A stretch of DNA of 64,000 nucleotides from positions 707,397 through 771,396 of the forward strand of contig NC_092870.1 in NCBI RefSeq assembly GCF_032062135.1, given 5' to 3'. The stretch's first letter is position 1. Every line of letters starts with the position of its first letter. The notes under the pieces were generated by a model. That model had not been told where the DNA came from and did not search any database. It was given only the letters and a program-made list of their open reading frames with translations. Positions 33,296 to 44,874 of this stretch are shown piece by piece. Made by a program: the position numbers and the translations under genes. Origin of the DNA: Pyxicephalus adspersus (lineage: Eukaryota > Chordata > Amphibia > Anura > Pyxicephalidae).

Positions 33296-33872
33296 TGTCA
33301 CGGTCCCTTCTGTAAGACTAGCTGCACGTGAGGTTATCTGGCAGTGTCTTTGTTTTTCCTTGTTTTTGTGTTGTTGTTTGTAATGACCACACCCCTTGTA
33401 TCAGTTACAGCTGGTGGTCATTACTGCTCCTCCATTTAGTCTGGCCTCACACTTCATGCTATGCGGTTGATATTCACTTCTGGGATGTGGAAGAGCTGGT
33501 GTGTTGTCCTCTTCCGGGTTTCTGCTCCTCCATTTGCTATTTAAGATATGTTGAACTGCTTTTGGTGTTTTGTTGTTCTTTTGTTGTTACTAGGCCTCAG
33601 GGAGACGCTGATTCTTTCATCAGGGAAGGAACCAGTAGTCTCAAGCCCAGTCACTATTCCTAGTGCAATTCAGGGCTACTAGGGCCTAGGTTCCAGTGTA
33701 TGAATATTCCCACCTTCTGGGGATATTCATACTGTCAGGAGTCAGGGCTAGGTTAGGGTGTTCGTAAGGGGTGACCATTACCTTCTCCCTAGCCTTTGAA
33801 GGCCTAGTCCCCTGTCCTTATCTTTATGTGTTCATTTTGGTGAACCTTCCCCCCTCCCCATAATCCATGACA
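33296..33872 (+). mobile_element. Solo LTR nested in hAT copy 1
   Basis: Starts TGTCACGGTCCC and ends CCATGACA, and is flanked by a perfect 5-bp repeat TGCAT (33291-33295 and 33873-33877). Removing it restores the hAT subterminal sequence seen at 36300-36420 in copy 2. TATTTAAGAT near 33538 is a TATA-like site. It is Gypsy-like by its TGTCACG start, but a different family from the chromovirus LTR. It is the youngest layer of this stack. Confidence 0.88.
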
Positions 33873-34010
33873 TGCATTTTCCCTCGTTTGTTCGGCGAGA
33901 ACACGACCTCATGGCAAATCACAAGGCCGCTCTTGCCTAAATGTTCGGTAAGCAAGAAAGGCCTGATTCGCCGCGAGATCGAACTTACAAATCTCGCTCG
34001 CTCATCCCTA

Positions 34011-35325
34011 TCCACCAACTCCCACGCAGATGCACTTTCTCGCTCATTTGACCCACAGGATTCTGAGACTGTTGCGGAGCCAGAGTTTATCATCATTCCT
34101 GCCCGCATCCTAGCCTTGACCTCTATCCAGGAATCTGCTATCCCTCCTGGTAAAACATTGGTGCCTCCTCAACTCTGCACCAAAATATTACGTTGGGCAC
34201 ATAACTCGAAACTTTCTGGTCACCCAGGGGTTCACAGAACATACACTTTTTCTCCCGTCTCTACTGGTGGCCCAACCTTCGTAAGAATGTGACTGTAAAG
34301 GCCTGTGCTGTCTGTGCTCAGACCAAGCCATCTACCTGTGCCCCACCAGGACCACTTCTTCCTCTACCCATTCCTAAGGAGCCTTGGTGTCACCCGTCTA
34401 TGGATTTTATTACAGATCTTCCACCTTCCGATGGCTGTACTGTTATTTGGGTGGTCGTGGATCGCTTTTACAAAATAGACCATTTTGTACCCCTTCCTTC
34501 CTTACCATCAGCAGCTGCGTTGGTACCAATTTTCATCTGTGAAATATTTAGGCTTCATGGTATGCCCACACATATAGTATCAGATCATGGGGTGCAATTT
34601 ATCTCCCTCTTTTGGAAAGGCTTTTTCCAATCCCTGGACATCTCTGTGAAGATCTTCTCAGTCTATCACCCGCAGACTAATGGGCCGTCAGAGAGAGTTA
34701 ATCAGGCCTTGGAGCAATATCTTCGATCTCTTGTATCTACCATGAGGATTGGGTAACACTGCTACCATAGGCGGAGTTTGCCCATAACAACCATCTCAGC
34801 ACCAAGGAATCCCCATTGTTTATGGCAAACACCCTCGTCTCTCGGCTCCTAAGGAACTTAAGGAACTTAATGGTATCTGGTCTTCTACCTGTGAGCATCT
34901 GAAACATGCAGCTCTCAGACATGAGAAGTTTGTGGATTGGCATCGCCGTAAGGTACCTCCTCTTCAACCTAGGGATAAAGTCTAGCTCTCCACGAAGAGC
35001 ATCCCCTAAAGTTTCCTCCACGGTTCATTGGTCCCTATGTTATTTCATCCCAGGTCAACCAAGTTTGTTATAAACTATGCCTTCTTACACATCTCAAGCT
35101 GCCCACATCTCAAGAATATGAAGTCCATCAAATTCTGGATTCCAAGTTTTCTTGCAAAAAGCTAATGTACCTAACTGACTGGAAAGGTTTCGGTCCCGAG
35201 GACAGATTGTGGGTTCCAGCTACAGATGTGTCTGCACCTCTTCTTGCTAGGAGGTGTTATCTTCGCTTTCCTCTTAAACCTGGACCTCGACGGGTGGGTA
35301 GGCCCCATAAAAGGAGGGGTAATGT
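34011..35325 (+). pseudogene. Gypsy Pol, second part: RNase H end, integrase and chromodomain, broken
   Basis: Resumes with NSHADALSRSFDP and runs through the integrase zinc-binding region (H near SGHPGVHRTY, then CAVCAQTK, 34200-34330). The catalytic core has D in SMDFITDLP (about 34403), D in IVSDHGVQF (about 34583) and E in PSERVNQALEQYLR (about 34690). A stop at 34754 and frameshifts follow. The C-terminal chromodomain reads EYEVHQILDSKF then YLTDWKGFGPEDRLWVPA (35104-35260). Chromodomains in this position define chromoviruses and are thought to guide integration to particular chromatin. Confidence 0.88.
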
Positions 35326-35332
35326 CACACTT

Positions 35333-36031
35333 ACCTCTTCCTCCCTAAAGCGCAGGCATCTCTCTACTGCGCATGCGGGTAGCTTTAACTCTGGTTGTGT
35401 CTCTAATCCCAAGCTCCCAGTTTCACTCAATCCTGCTAGCCAATCAGAAAATATCCTCTTAATCATCCTTGGCTATTTAGCTAGCTCAGACACTGCACTC
35501 TGAGCCCCTAGTTCTGTTGAGCTAGTTCCTGTACACCTGTTGGCTAATTCAGTGCTTTCTCTATCCAGCTTCTGTGTTAACCCCTCGTTGTCCAGTTTGT
35601 TGGTTCCCAGCTAACTTCCCTGTACTGTTCCAGTATTCCTGTCTGTCTGTGGATATTCCCATACCACCTGTGCCTCCTGTTGCTTCCAGTGTCTCCTGTG
35701 TTCCCTGTGTCTGCGATGGCCCCTGTGTCACTGGGGTCTGTCTCCTGGATCCATGGTATTTGACCCCTGGCCTGTGACCAGACCTCTCTTGCTTGCTGCC
35801 TGCCTCGACCCCAGCCTTCCTCGACTATTCTTCAGCTTTGTGATTCGGTACCGTGTTTCATCCTGCCTACCCTGGTGTGCCCAGGGACCGCAACCTGGCA
35901 GTAACCAGCAGCGCAACATCCTCACCATCAGAGACTCTGGAGAAGACCTGGTTACTGCTTAGACTCTGCGCCTTGGCCCTCCCGTGCAAGCCGTAGCTCC
36001 GCCTAGTTGCCCTGTCTCCCCAAGTGTGACA
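35333..36031 (+). repeat. 3' LTR of the chromovirus
   Basis: Full-length LTR, 699 bp, from TGTCACACTT to GTGTGACA. It includes AGCCAATCAGAAAATAT and GGCTATTTAGCTAGC (CCAAT- and TATA-like) and several CCTGTGT(T/C)CCCTGTG-type repeats (about 35690-35740). The solo LTR at 62819-63516 is of the same family. Confidence 0.92.
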
Positions 36032-36789
36032 ATAAATTGTTTCACTTAGGATTCCTGAAGGGTCACTTATCACTCCAACCTTGAATTACTTTTTTGTACC
36101 ATCTACTTTACTTTACTGTATAAATAACACCATTTTTTCTGAATAATTTAGAACAATAGCCACGTTTGATGTTCTCACTAGGAATGAGCGAGCGAGATTT
36201 TAAAATTGGATCTTGCGGCGAATCGAGCCTTTCTCCTTTACCAAACATGTAAGGGAGAACGGCTTTGTGATTCGCCATGTGGTCGTGTTTTCACCGAAAG
36301 AGCAGGGGGTGGTAACGGTGAGACAGTTCGGTGGGAATCGTGGCTGGGAGCGAATCATTTGCTCCCAGGATGCACAGCAAGGCCCAGAGGCAATCAGGAG
36401 AGATCAGAGGACAGGCATATATATACAGGGAAGAGGATAGACGCAGAGGATGTGTAGAGGATAGACGCAGGGAGAGACGTGTAGTGTGACAGAAACAGTG
36501 TAGGAGCCTCCTAATTCATTGTTAGCTGCATAGTTAAGTGTTTTATGGGGCATTTACTTTTACATGAGCTACTAGCTAGTCAGTTTTGTGAAATTGTCAG
36601 CAGTCAGCACATGCAAGTTATATTGTTTGTATTACACTGTTCACTGACTGTACATGCACTGAATGTACAATTGTGGCTGCTGCTACTTGTAGTGCCATGC
36701 ATAGCTAGTCAGTTTTGCCTGTGCCGAGCGGGGGTGGACTATACCATGCAGGCATTACTTCTCCCGCACAGCTGTACCCAGTTTACATG

Positions 36790-37763
36790 GACATGTAATG
36801 GATAACATCTCCTGGGAATTGGCATCCTCGGTGTATAGCCAAATCCACGTCACCATGGACAGTTGGACAACCAAGCACGGAGTGGGATGCTTCCTGTCCT
36901 TCACCACTCACTGGGTGGCCTTGCATAGCTCAGTGGGCGGTAGTCTGCAAGAGGCATTATAGCACCTGGTGCCCCCGCCGAGGAGTGTGGTGGGAAACCA
37001 TGGGCCACCCCAGTCCTCTCCCTCCTCCTCCTTTATCCCTTCTACCTGCAACCCTCTCTTTTCGACACTCTTCCTGAAAGGCCAGCAGTGGAGGACACTG
37101 TGGTTAAGTGGGCACACCACTACGGCTCCCTCAAGCACACGCGTTGCCAGGCAGTGCTGAAACTGGGTGACCCGTCTGAGCAGACTACTATGATACCGGC
37201 TGTGTGAGGAGCCCCACGCACCACATTCAACACAGGGAGCTCAGGCGGACACCGCCTCCACCGTATCCTCCTGTAGCGGCAGCAGCAGCAGTAGTGGCAG
37301 CAGGCCACACACATCCAAAAGTGTAGTTCAAAGCAGGGGGGATTTTCTGGATGCCTGGTGAAACCTGATGCGGCCACCTCAAACAAGTGAAGTGCTGGGG
37401 CATAACCATCGAGAACGGATGAAGCACACGGTGCATGATTACGTTGGCTTTTTTCTGGCTGGTGGTGGTGGTGACGACAGCAGTTATGAGGAAGATGCCT
37501 GTGCTGACAGTAGTGACGCTAAAAGTTTTTGGGTCAACAGGCTTGAAATCTGCCTGCAGTTGGCACAGTATGCCATGAAACTACTTTTGTGCCCAGCATC
37601 CAGTGTTCTGTCCAAAAGAACCTTCAGTGTCGCTGGCGGAGTAGTCACGGACAACCGATCACTACTGTCGCCGGAAAATGTCAATTGCCTCACCTTTTTG
37701 AAAATGAACGAAAGGTGGGTTAGTAACGACTCTCATACCCCCACTGCAGATGTCACTGATTGA
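36790..37763 (+). pseudogene. hAT transposase of copy 2, internally deleted
   Basis: Keeps the catalytic-core start with VTMDSWTTKHGVGCFLSF (about 36850-36905, containing the first Asp) and the C-terminal dimerisation domain in an open frame 37368-37763 (ASSVLSKRTFSVAGGVV, CLTFLKMNERWVSN), ending TADVTD as in copy 1. The middle is mostly missing and frameshifted. About half the length expected. Confidence 0.82.
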
Positions 37764-38221
37764 CTGACACAAGGACTCACTGGCCAACCAAGATGTCTCC
37801 GTGAAACCACACTGCTTTTGTGCTGAGTCTGTTGCTGGCTATCACCAACACCCTGTCAGCTGAACCTGCCTCAGCTGAATTTTTCTGCTAGTTATCGCAA
37901 CGTACAGGGGTGGCATTCATGGCCAATGTCATGCTTGCCATTGTGCCAGCTAGCAAATATACATTAAATTTCTGCTGTTGCCGGGAGGCCAACAAGCAGC
38001 AGATAAAAAACCCCAGTACTGCCACACTGATAGGTACCATTGCCTTTGCCTAATTTTACAGCTAAGTATTGTAAGATTGAGGGTTGGCATTCAAGTCATC
38101 TACTTCAGGATGCACACTAGCAATATTGTCTACCTTCCTACTGCTTTCGGCACCATGGACCACAGCAACAGTGCTGGCGCACAAAACATCTTGCTCTGGC
38201 CCACCTACATTTAATCACAAA

Positions 38222-39735
38222 ATTCAGATATATGTATTACACACTTCTGGGTGGCATTGACGATGGACTACACCCAGCTCTAGATGCCAGTTACCTTTGC
38301 GGTCCCTGCGCCTTCTCAGGACCCACCACCTCCTCCTCCTGCTGTTGTTGCTGCCTGTCAGTACTCCATTCACTAAAATTGTATTACAAACTTCTGTGTG
38401 GCATTGACGATGCACTACACCCAGTTCTAGATGCCAGTTACCAATGCGTTCCCCGCTCCTTCTCCTGCTGTTGTTGCCGCCTGACAGTACTCTATTCACT
38501 AAAATTGTATTATAAACTTATGTGTGGAATTGATGATGCACTACACCCAGCTCTAGATGCCAGTTACCAATGCAGTCCCTGCTTCTTCCCAGGGCCCACT
38601 GCCTCCTCTTCCTGCTGTTGTTGCCACCTGTCAGTACTCCATTCACTAAAATTGTATTACACACTTCTGTGTGGCATTGACGATGCACTACACCCAGCTC
38701 CGGATGCCAGTTACCAATACGGTCCCTGCTCTATCTCAGGGCCCACCACCTCCTCCAGCTACTGCTACTGCTGCTGCCTGTCGGTACTCCATTCACTAAA
38801 ATCGTATTATACACTTCTGTGTGGCATTGACGATGCACTACTCCCAGCTCTAGATGCCAATTACCAATGCTGTCCTCGCTCCTTCTCAGGGCCCACCGCC
38901 TCCTCCTCCTCCTGCTGTTGTTGCCGCCTGACAGTACTCTATTCACTAAAATTTTATTACACACTTCTGTGTGGCATTGGTGATGCACTACACTCAGCTC
39001 TAGATGCCAGTTATCAATGCCGTACCCGCTCCTTCTCAGGGCCCACCACCTCCTCCTCCTGCTGTTGTTGCCGCCTGACAGTACTCCATTCACTAAAATT
39101 GTATTACACTCCTATGTGTGGCATTGATGATGCACTACACCCAGTTCTAGATGCCAGTTACCAATGCAGTCCACACTCCGTCTCAGGGCCCGCCGCTCCT
39201 CCTGCTGCTGCTGCTGCCACTTGTCAGTATTCCATTCACTAAAATTGTATTACACACCTATGTGTGGCATTGACGATGCACTACACCCAGCTCTAAATGC
39301 CAGTTACCAATGCGGTCCCTGCTCCTTCTAAGGGCCCACCGCCTTCTCCTCCTGCTGTTGTTGCCGCCTGTCAGTACTCTATTCACTAAAATTGTGTTAC
39401 ACACTTCTGTGTGCCATTGACGATGCAATACACCCAGCTCTAAATGCCAGTTACCAATGCGGTCCTTGCTTCTTCTCAGGGCCCACCACCTCCTGCCCCT
39501 GCTGTTGTTGCCACCTCTCAGTACTCCATTCCCTAAAATTGTAATACACACTTCTGTGTGGCATTGACGATGCACTAGACACAGCTCTAGATGCCAGTTA
39601 TCAATGCGGGCCACGCTCCGTCTCAGGGCCCAGCGCCTCCTCCTCCTGCTGCTGCCGCCTGTCTGTACTCCATTAACTAACAGTGTATTACACACTTCTG
39701 GGTGGCATTGACGATGTACTACACCCAGCTCTCAA
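38222..39735 (+). repeat. R2 tandem array of hAT copy 2 (about 10 units of ~147 bp)
   Basis: Units begin ATTGTATTACACACTTCTGT, GTGGCATTGACGATGCACTA, CACCCAGCTCTAGATGCCAG and TTACCAATGCGGTCC, with GCCTCCTCCTCCTGCTGTTG and CAGTACTCCATTCACTAAAA at the end. Unit length is mostly a multiple of three, which leaves one + frame open from 38232 to 39242 (336 residues of repeated peptide). Confidence 0.93.
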
Positions 39736-40817
39736 TGACACTTATCAATGCGGCCTCCCTGGCGATAGCTGCTCAGAGGCCACACACCGCTACTGCTTCC
39801 GCTGACCCACGCTCTGTGTGTGGATCTCCATCCTTTTGCCTAATGTTACCATGCTACTTCTCCACAACTTTATGTGTGGCATTCCTAACACATTTCATGC
39901 AGGTCATGATGCCAGCTAGCAATGAGGTCTCCTGCTGTTTTGATGGCAGAGACTGCTGCTAGTGGGTTGAGTTCACATGTAGCGCCACCCTTTCTCAATG
40001 TCCTAATGTTTATGCTGTCTTCTGTACGCTGTCCGTTATGCAAAAATCCTATTTGCCTGCTATCACTTAACCTGTCAAACTTTTTTATTTTTCCTTTGTT
40101 GCCACTGTTCTCCTACACATACCTAGCAAATTTGGTGGTTCTAACTTGTTTTGGGGTTTTGCTATTAATGTTTTAAGTTGGCTCATTGACTTTAATGGAA
40201 TTTACAAAATCTGTTCTCCGAAATATCGCGGACCCATCAGAAGTTCGAGGAAATCTATAGCAAGAAGTCTCTGTTCCTTCAAGAAGGAAATATGTCCAAC
40301 TTTAACATTTGGTATTTTTATTGTTATCTCAACTTTAAAGATTAAAAGCCTGGAAGTCACTGAGCCTGATTCATCAAGCAAAATTGGAAGCTCGCTCGCT
40401 CGTAAATGTGATCTGTAATCGGACACCAAAAACATATTTATCAACCAAATTTCAGCTATCGAAAATATGCTGGCGTATTCTCCCGGCAGTTATCAACTGA
40501 AATGATTGCGCGCTTCAAACAGCACAACTCCAGGCTTGCATTAAAAGTCACTGTTCTCCTAAAAATATCATTTTTTTCAAATGGCACACATCTTACACTT
40601 AGCCTTAAATAAAAATGTCTCATGTGTTCAAATGTTTCAAACATATATATTAGCTAAGAAATAAGCATATTTTTAAATTGCCTAATATTTTCAGGTTCAG
40701 AATGAGTTACATACATTACTCTTTACATAAGCGCCTACCTAAACACTTACGATGCCTGACCCGAGAATCCCCCTGGTGATAAATTTGTGCGTACTCTGGC
40801 AGGCGAGACCTCACTTT

Positions 40818-40944
40818 TGACAGCAGCAGCAGAAGGAGGCGGTGAGCCCTTAGACGGAGCGTGGACCGCAATGGTAACTGGCATCTAGAGCTGGGACTAG
40901 TGCATTGTCAATGACACACAGAAGTGTGTATTACAATAAATATA

Positions 40945-40945
<1 letters not shown>
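40818..40945 (-). repeat. Isolated R2 unit outside any hAT element
   Basis: Contains GGAGGCGGTGAGCCCTTAGA, CGGAGCGTGGACCGCAATGG and TAACTGGCATCTAGAGCTGG, then GTGTGTATTACAATAAATATA. One complete R2 unit with no hAT terminus nearby. Confidence 0.85.

Positions 40946-40993
<48 letters not shown>
40944..40993. repeat. Compound microsatellite (TA)n(GA)n
   Basis: ATATATATATAT followed by AGAGAGAGAGAG, directly after the isolated R2 unit. Confidence 0.95.
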
Positions 40994-40994
<1 letters not shown>

Positions 40995-41026
40995 TTAATA
41001 TTAATATAATTAATATAATTATTAAC

Positions 41027-41404
41027 GTGTAATTTGTAAACTTTTTTTTTTTTACAGGTTATCCCACAATAATTCCCACAGCTGCATTCATGACATGAGC
41101 ACAACTGAAGGACTACTGACAGTGTGTGATCCCAGGCGCTGGGGGTTAAATGAGGACAAATCACCTCATTCACCTCTAGTGATGAATGGATGAACATGGG
41201 CAACCCTGATGACGGCTCAAGCATCATCAGGGATCCCCTTTGCTCAGCCAATCACGGAACACTAGAGCTGAAATGGGTAACTTGTCCTCACTTAACCCCT
41301 AGTGCCTGGGGATCCCACGCTGTCAGTAGTCCCACAGCTGTGCTAATGTCATGAATGCAGCTATGGAAATCATCCTGTAAAAAATAAAAGTTTAAAAGTT
41401 ACAC
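41027..41404. mobile_element. Foldback MITE (378 bp) with long inverted repeats
   Basis: Left arm GTGTAATTTGTAAACTTTTT then ACAGG and GCTGCATTCATGACAT; the right arm is its reverse complement (ATGTCATGAATGCAGC, CCTGTAAAAAATAAAAGTTT, AAAAGTTACAC). Arms of about 150 bp can pair, including GACTACTGACAG and GGGGTTAA. No coding sequence. A target duplication was not settled, so no superfamily is assigned. Confidence 0.7.
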
Positions 41405-44206
41405 TAAACATACACACATTTAATAGGTGACTTTAACATTAAAGCCTCCTCCTCTACTTTGTGCTAATTTATTTTTTATTAGACACCTTGTTTACTGATG
41501 TACAAATCTAAAGGATCATATCAATAAATGATTATAGAATGTCCAAAAACAAACAGCCAAATTTCACGAACTGCGCACGCCCCAATTACAGGCAAATTTG
41601 TATCACCTGTGTGCATAAAGATGTGCATATATAAGGGTGTTGTTTAACTTGCTTTTTCCTTTGCATTTCATACTTTGCTTTCCATTTAGCACAATAGCTG
41701 CTTTTGATTTTTAAACTTTGAATGTCCATTTCAATGTTTCAATGTCCATTTTGCAATTAAGAAGTCAATATTAATGCTATGTTTTTGTGTTTGTGGTCAT
41801 ATTGTTTAATTGCAATAATATGTCTTTATTACTACCTTTAAATGTTTGTCCTGCATACATTTTTTCAAATCCAGTTTTCCACCCTTGATAGGTCCAAATT
41901 GCATATTGGTTTGGTAAGTACTTTTTGAATGCAGTATTTCTTGGGCCATTTTTGAACTATTTTGGCTTTTTATGGAAATGTGGGTTTACATGTCTTTGGT
42001 GTGTTTTTTTGTCATGTAATTTTAGTGGTGTCTGTGTGGTCTCTATCTTTTAATGTGACATTTTAACAAATGTGTTTATTTTGAATAAAGTTGTTTTCAA
42101 AATTTTGTTGTGGTTTGTTTTTGTGATCTCCTTTACAATCTCCCAGGAACTTTTAACCTTGGGTGATCCAACAGCCCTCCAATTTAACAAGTCATTTGGG
42201 ATTGTTTTGAAGCAGTACCTTTCTATGAATTGTTGAAAGGCTAAAAGCACAATTGGCCTATTAAAACTCAGTTGTTTGATGTGCATATTTGTGCGCCTAA
42301 CCTCAGGAGTGTGTTGCGCATAGTTGTGCGCCAAAGCAGACCCGCTATGTGCATGTGAACTGTGTTCTATCAGTTGAAAAACGTGCCCGCCACTTTGGCA
42401 GAGAAGGATCCTCATTCGGGTAGGTTTTTTCTTTTGTGTATATTCGTTTGTTTTGCTTCATGTGCACTCATGTATGTACATATACATATAAAAGAGAAAT
42501 TATAGGAAGAAATAGACAAAGAAGGTTTTTTTGGGGCATATTGCTTAACATGCTTTAAATTGAAAAGAGTGCCTATTTCTTCTCATGATTTCTGATGTCA
42601 TGTGGTTGGCTCCAAGCAACATTCATGGAGGATATTGCTTCTGCTTCAAAGGAGGAATCCACCTCTATGTGCTTCCACTACCAAGCTGAGATGAGTAAGT
42701 AAATATATAGTGGCCCAAGGTCTAAAATGGCATTCAAACCTGCATAAACAACCTGAAAGGCTGAAAAAGCAAGAAAATATGTTTGGCACAAAGTGGATTT
42801 GGCCCTGGAAGTTTGATATACTAATACTATTTATTTTGTGTAAACACCTACATAATGCATACAATCCAGTATTTAATGAGCAAAATTAAGTTAAGCAACA
42901 ACAGAACATATGTTCTTTTCTAGGAGTGCTTGACCCTGCTTGTGAGCTTGGCAATCAATGTGGTTTAATGTTGTGCTTGGCAACCTGGACCTCCTTCCAT
43001 CACCATCAGGTGTGTTAGAATGAGTATGCAACTCAGCTGGGCAGCTAATTGACTACCTGTTTGGACAGCAAGTGGATGTGTGCTTGTATACAATAGGGCT
43101 AAGATCAGGCAGCACAGCACAATGGGAACAAACCTATAACACTACTAGAAATGAACAGAGGAGTTGTGTAAAACAGTGGCAGCAAGTCAACATGAGTGCA
43201 AATGTCAGACTATTGAAAAAAAAACAAAGAAATAAAAATCGTGACTATTTATAAAAGGAATATGTACATAATACATTCAAATACCAATATGGGACAAAGG
43301 CAACAAGGGGGGGCAAGTAGCAGTTTGTAATGGAAACCATGCATACAGTTGTACTCAATATTAGTGGAAAACATGACAAAACATTGCTGAAGAATTGCTA
43401 AACAACAGAAAGCAGACACAAAAAACATTGCAGCAACAGATGAAGCTAACAATAATGAAGACAACATAAAGTCACATCAATGCATACTCCCTCCCCAAAC
43501 CAGTCCATTTAAAATAGTAATAATGGAAATGCATATGTATTTATGTACATTTAAATGTATTTTGACATACACACACAAGTGAAACCACTAAATGTTCATT
43601 GATACATGTATTATAAGATATTTGCCAACAATCCTTTTTTCAAATATTTGATTTTTCTAAAGCCAAAATATAATGAAATTTGAACCAGATCCCACACGCA
43701 CACATATATTTTTTTTTACAGTTATACTATTGTGTGACGACATATTATAAAGTGCTAATTAGTATGTATACAGCTTGATATCAATTAGTCTGCAGTGTTG
43801 CAACCAAACAAAAAAGTATCAAAACAACATGTGCAACAAATGTTACAATAAATGAGGCTATTTTGTGATTGAGTATAATGTAACATAAAAATGTAGCACT
43901 TACCCAAAAAAAGATGAAGCATTAAAGATTCAAACTGACCTGTAATGGACTGTAGATGCGCACAGAACAGGGAGCAGGTGTGCGCTAAATAATTGCTATA
44001 CCCTCACCATTGACAGAGCTTAACAGATCCTCCTGAATCGCGCAGCTGCAAAGTAATCACCATAATTGGTGTATTCTCGACCCCATTGCTCATTTATCAA
44101 AGCTGGAATCAGGCTGGCAAGTGTACTAGCACTCGGCTCCGGCTCGCGGCAATACGCCTCATATATCGGCATGTGCTTTCGCGTGCTCGCTTGATAAATC
44201 AGGACC
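41405..44206. other. Rest of the TIR-bounded element, no clear gene
   Basis: About 2.8 kb of AT-rich DNA. The minus-strand frame 42050-42415 and the short + frame 43072-43254 are the longest readings. Neither shows a family signature beyond the weak Myb-like hint noted for the parent element. Confidence 0.4.
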
Positions 44207-44426
44207 ACTGCTGGGAAGAGGAAAATTGGGAGCTGCTTAGTTGCTGCTATCAGAGGAATTGGGGAAAGCTGAGCTGCTGATTAATTTGCAGGGTACGGAA
44301 CAAGGGGAGCTAAACTACTGAGCTACTGTTGGTTGGAGGCGGCATGGGAAAGCTCAACTTTTAGGCCATCTCAAGTGTTGCATGTACTGTTTTTGTTAGT
44401 GTGGTAAATGAAGATTAGCCATTAGA

Positions 44427-44530
44427 ATTTTATTATTAAACAATATTTATATAGCTCCAATGCAAATGACAGACAGATGCAGAAAGTGACATAGGAAGAG
44501 GAGAGGACCCTGCCCAGAAGAGCTTATGAT
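44427..44530 (-). repeat. 3' tail of the L2-like LINE, antisense
   Basis: Starts TTATTATTAAACAATATTTA then TATAGCTCCAATGCAAATGA, CAGACAGATGCAGAAAGTGA, ending GAAGAGCTTATGAT. Its first part is the reverse complement of the LINE tail at 58095-58190. It is the target of the Tx1-like LINE that follows. Confidence 0.75.
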
Positions 44531-44874
44531 CTCTGTGGTGGGTGTGGCTAACAGTCTGTATGCTGGGAGCAGGTGTGTCTGATCTTCTACAGTTCCACAA
44601 CACCCCTGTGTGCCTCTGCAGGCTAGGAAACATGCCCAGTTCTGGGGAAAACCTGGGACCTAAGTACTCTGCTGGGAAATTTGAAGGAGATTCGTTCTTC
44701 ATTGAGATTTTCTTCCAATCCAAAGGGAAGACTGGAGGAAATAACCAGTCAGGTAGTGGACAGACTGTAAGACTGTCCTAGATATAGTCTAAGAGAAGAC
44801 TTGCAGCTGTGCAGAGTTTACATGAGAGGAGAGAAGCCTGCAACCATGCTCACAGCAGCAAAAAAACAGTTTAA

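Larger units (their letters stand above)
27690..34010 (-). mobile_element. hAT element (copy 1) inserted in the chromovirus
   Basis: Flanked by a perfect 8-bp repeat TCCACCAA (27682-27689 and 34011-34018). The left end reads AAGGGATGAGCGAG and the right end CTCGCTCGCTCATCCCTA, forming the inverted repeat. Reading on the minus strand the order is: terminus, solo LTR, R1 array (33070-32800), transposase (32790-30196), spacer, R2 array (29760-28270), terminus. It is 6.3 kb including the nested LTR. The same family lies at 36179 in the other direction. Confidence 0.93.
24401..36031 (+). mobile_element. Ty3/Gypsy chromovirus, two LTRs, split by a hAT element
   Basis: The two LTRs (24401-24942 and 35333-36031) both start TGTCACACTTACCTCTTCC and end GTGACA, and the element is flanked by the 5-bp repeat ATAAA (24396-24400 and 36032-36036). 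A purine-rich primer AAAAGGAGGGG lies just before the 3' LTR. Gag, protease, RT/RNase H, integrase and a C-terminal chromodomain are in the Gypsy order. A 6.3 kb hAT (27690-34010) lies in the RNase H-integrase interval. All genes are broken. No clear TGG-type primer-binding site was seen after the 5' LTR. Confidence 0.93.
36179..40255 (+). mobile_element. hAT element (copy 2), same family as copy 1, opposite orientation, right end lost
   Basis: Left end TAGGAATGAGCGAGCGAG at 36179 matches the right end of copy 1, and the next 250 bp align with copy 1 read inverted. The order is terminus, transposase remnant, R2 array, subterminal region with TTGACTTTAATGG at 40186-40198. The expected right terminus (CTCGCTCATTCCTA) and a second copy of GTTCTCAC were not found, so the right end is truncated or decayed; 40255 is approximate. 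No R1 array is present in this copy. Confidence 0.8.
40362..44206. mobile_element. TIR-bounded element, possibly PIF/Harbinger
   Basis: Left end GAGCCTGATTCATCAAGC (40362) and right end GCTTGATAAATCAGGACC (ending 44206) are inverted repeats with about three mismatches, flanked by ACT on both sides (40359-40361 and 44207-44209). GGNCCTGATTTATCAAGC-type ends and 3-bp duplications fit PIF/Harbinger, although that group usually targets TWA. No DDE nuclease is readable. A weak Myb/SANT-like stretch may lie at 43130-43250 (RNEQRSCVKQWQQV). An open minus frame at 42050-42415 has no known domain. The interior also holds an R2 unit and a foldback MITE. Confidence 0.45.

Noticed and set aside
38232..39242. 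336-residue open frame as a host gene
   Set aside because: It is made entirely of ~49-codon repeats of the R2 array inside a hAT element, with no start context or known domain. Kept only as a finding about frame conservation.
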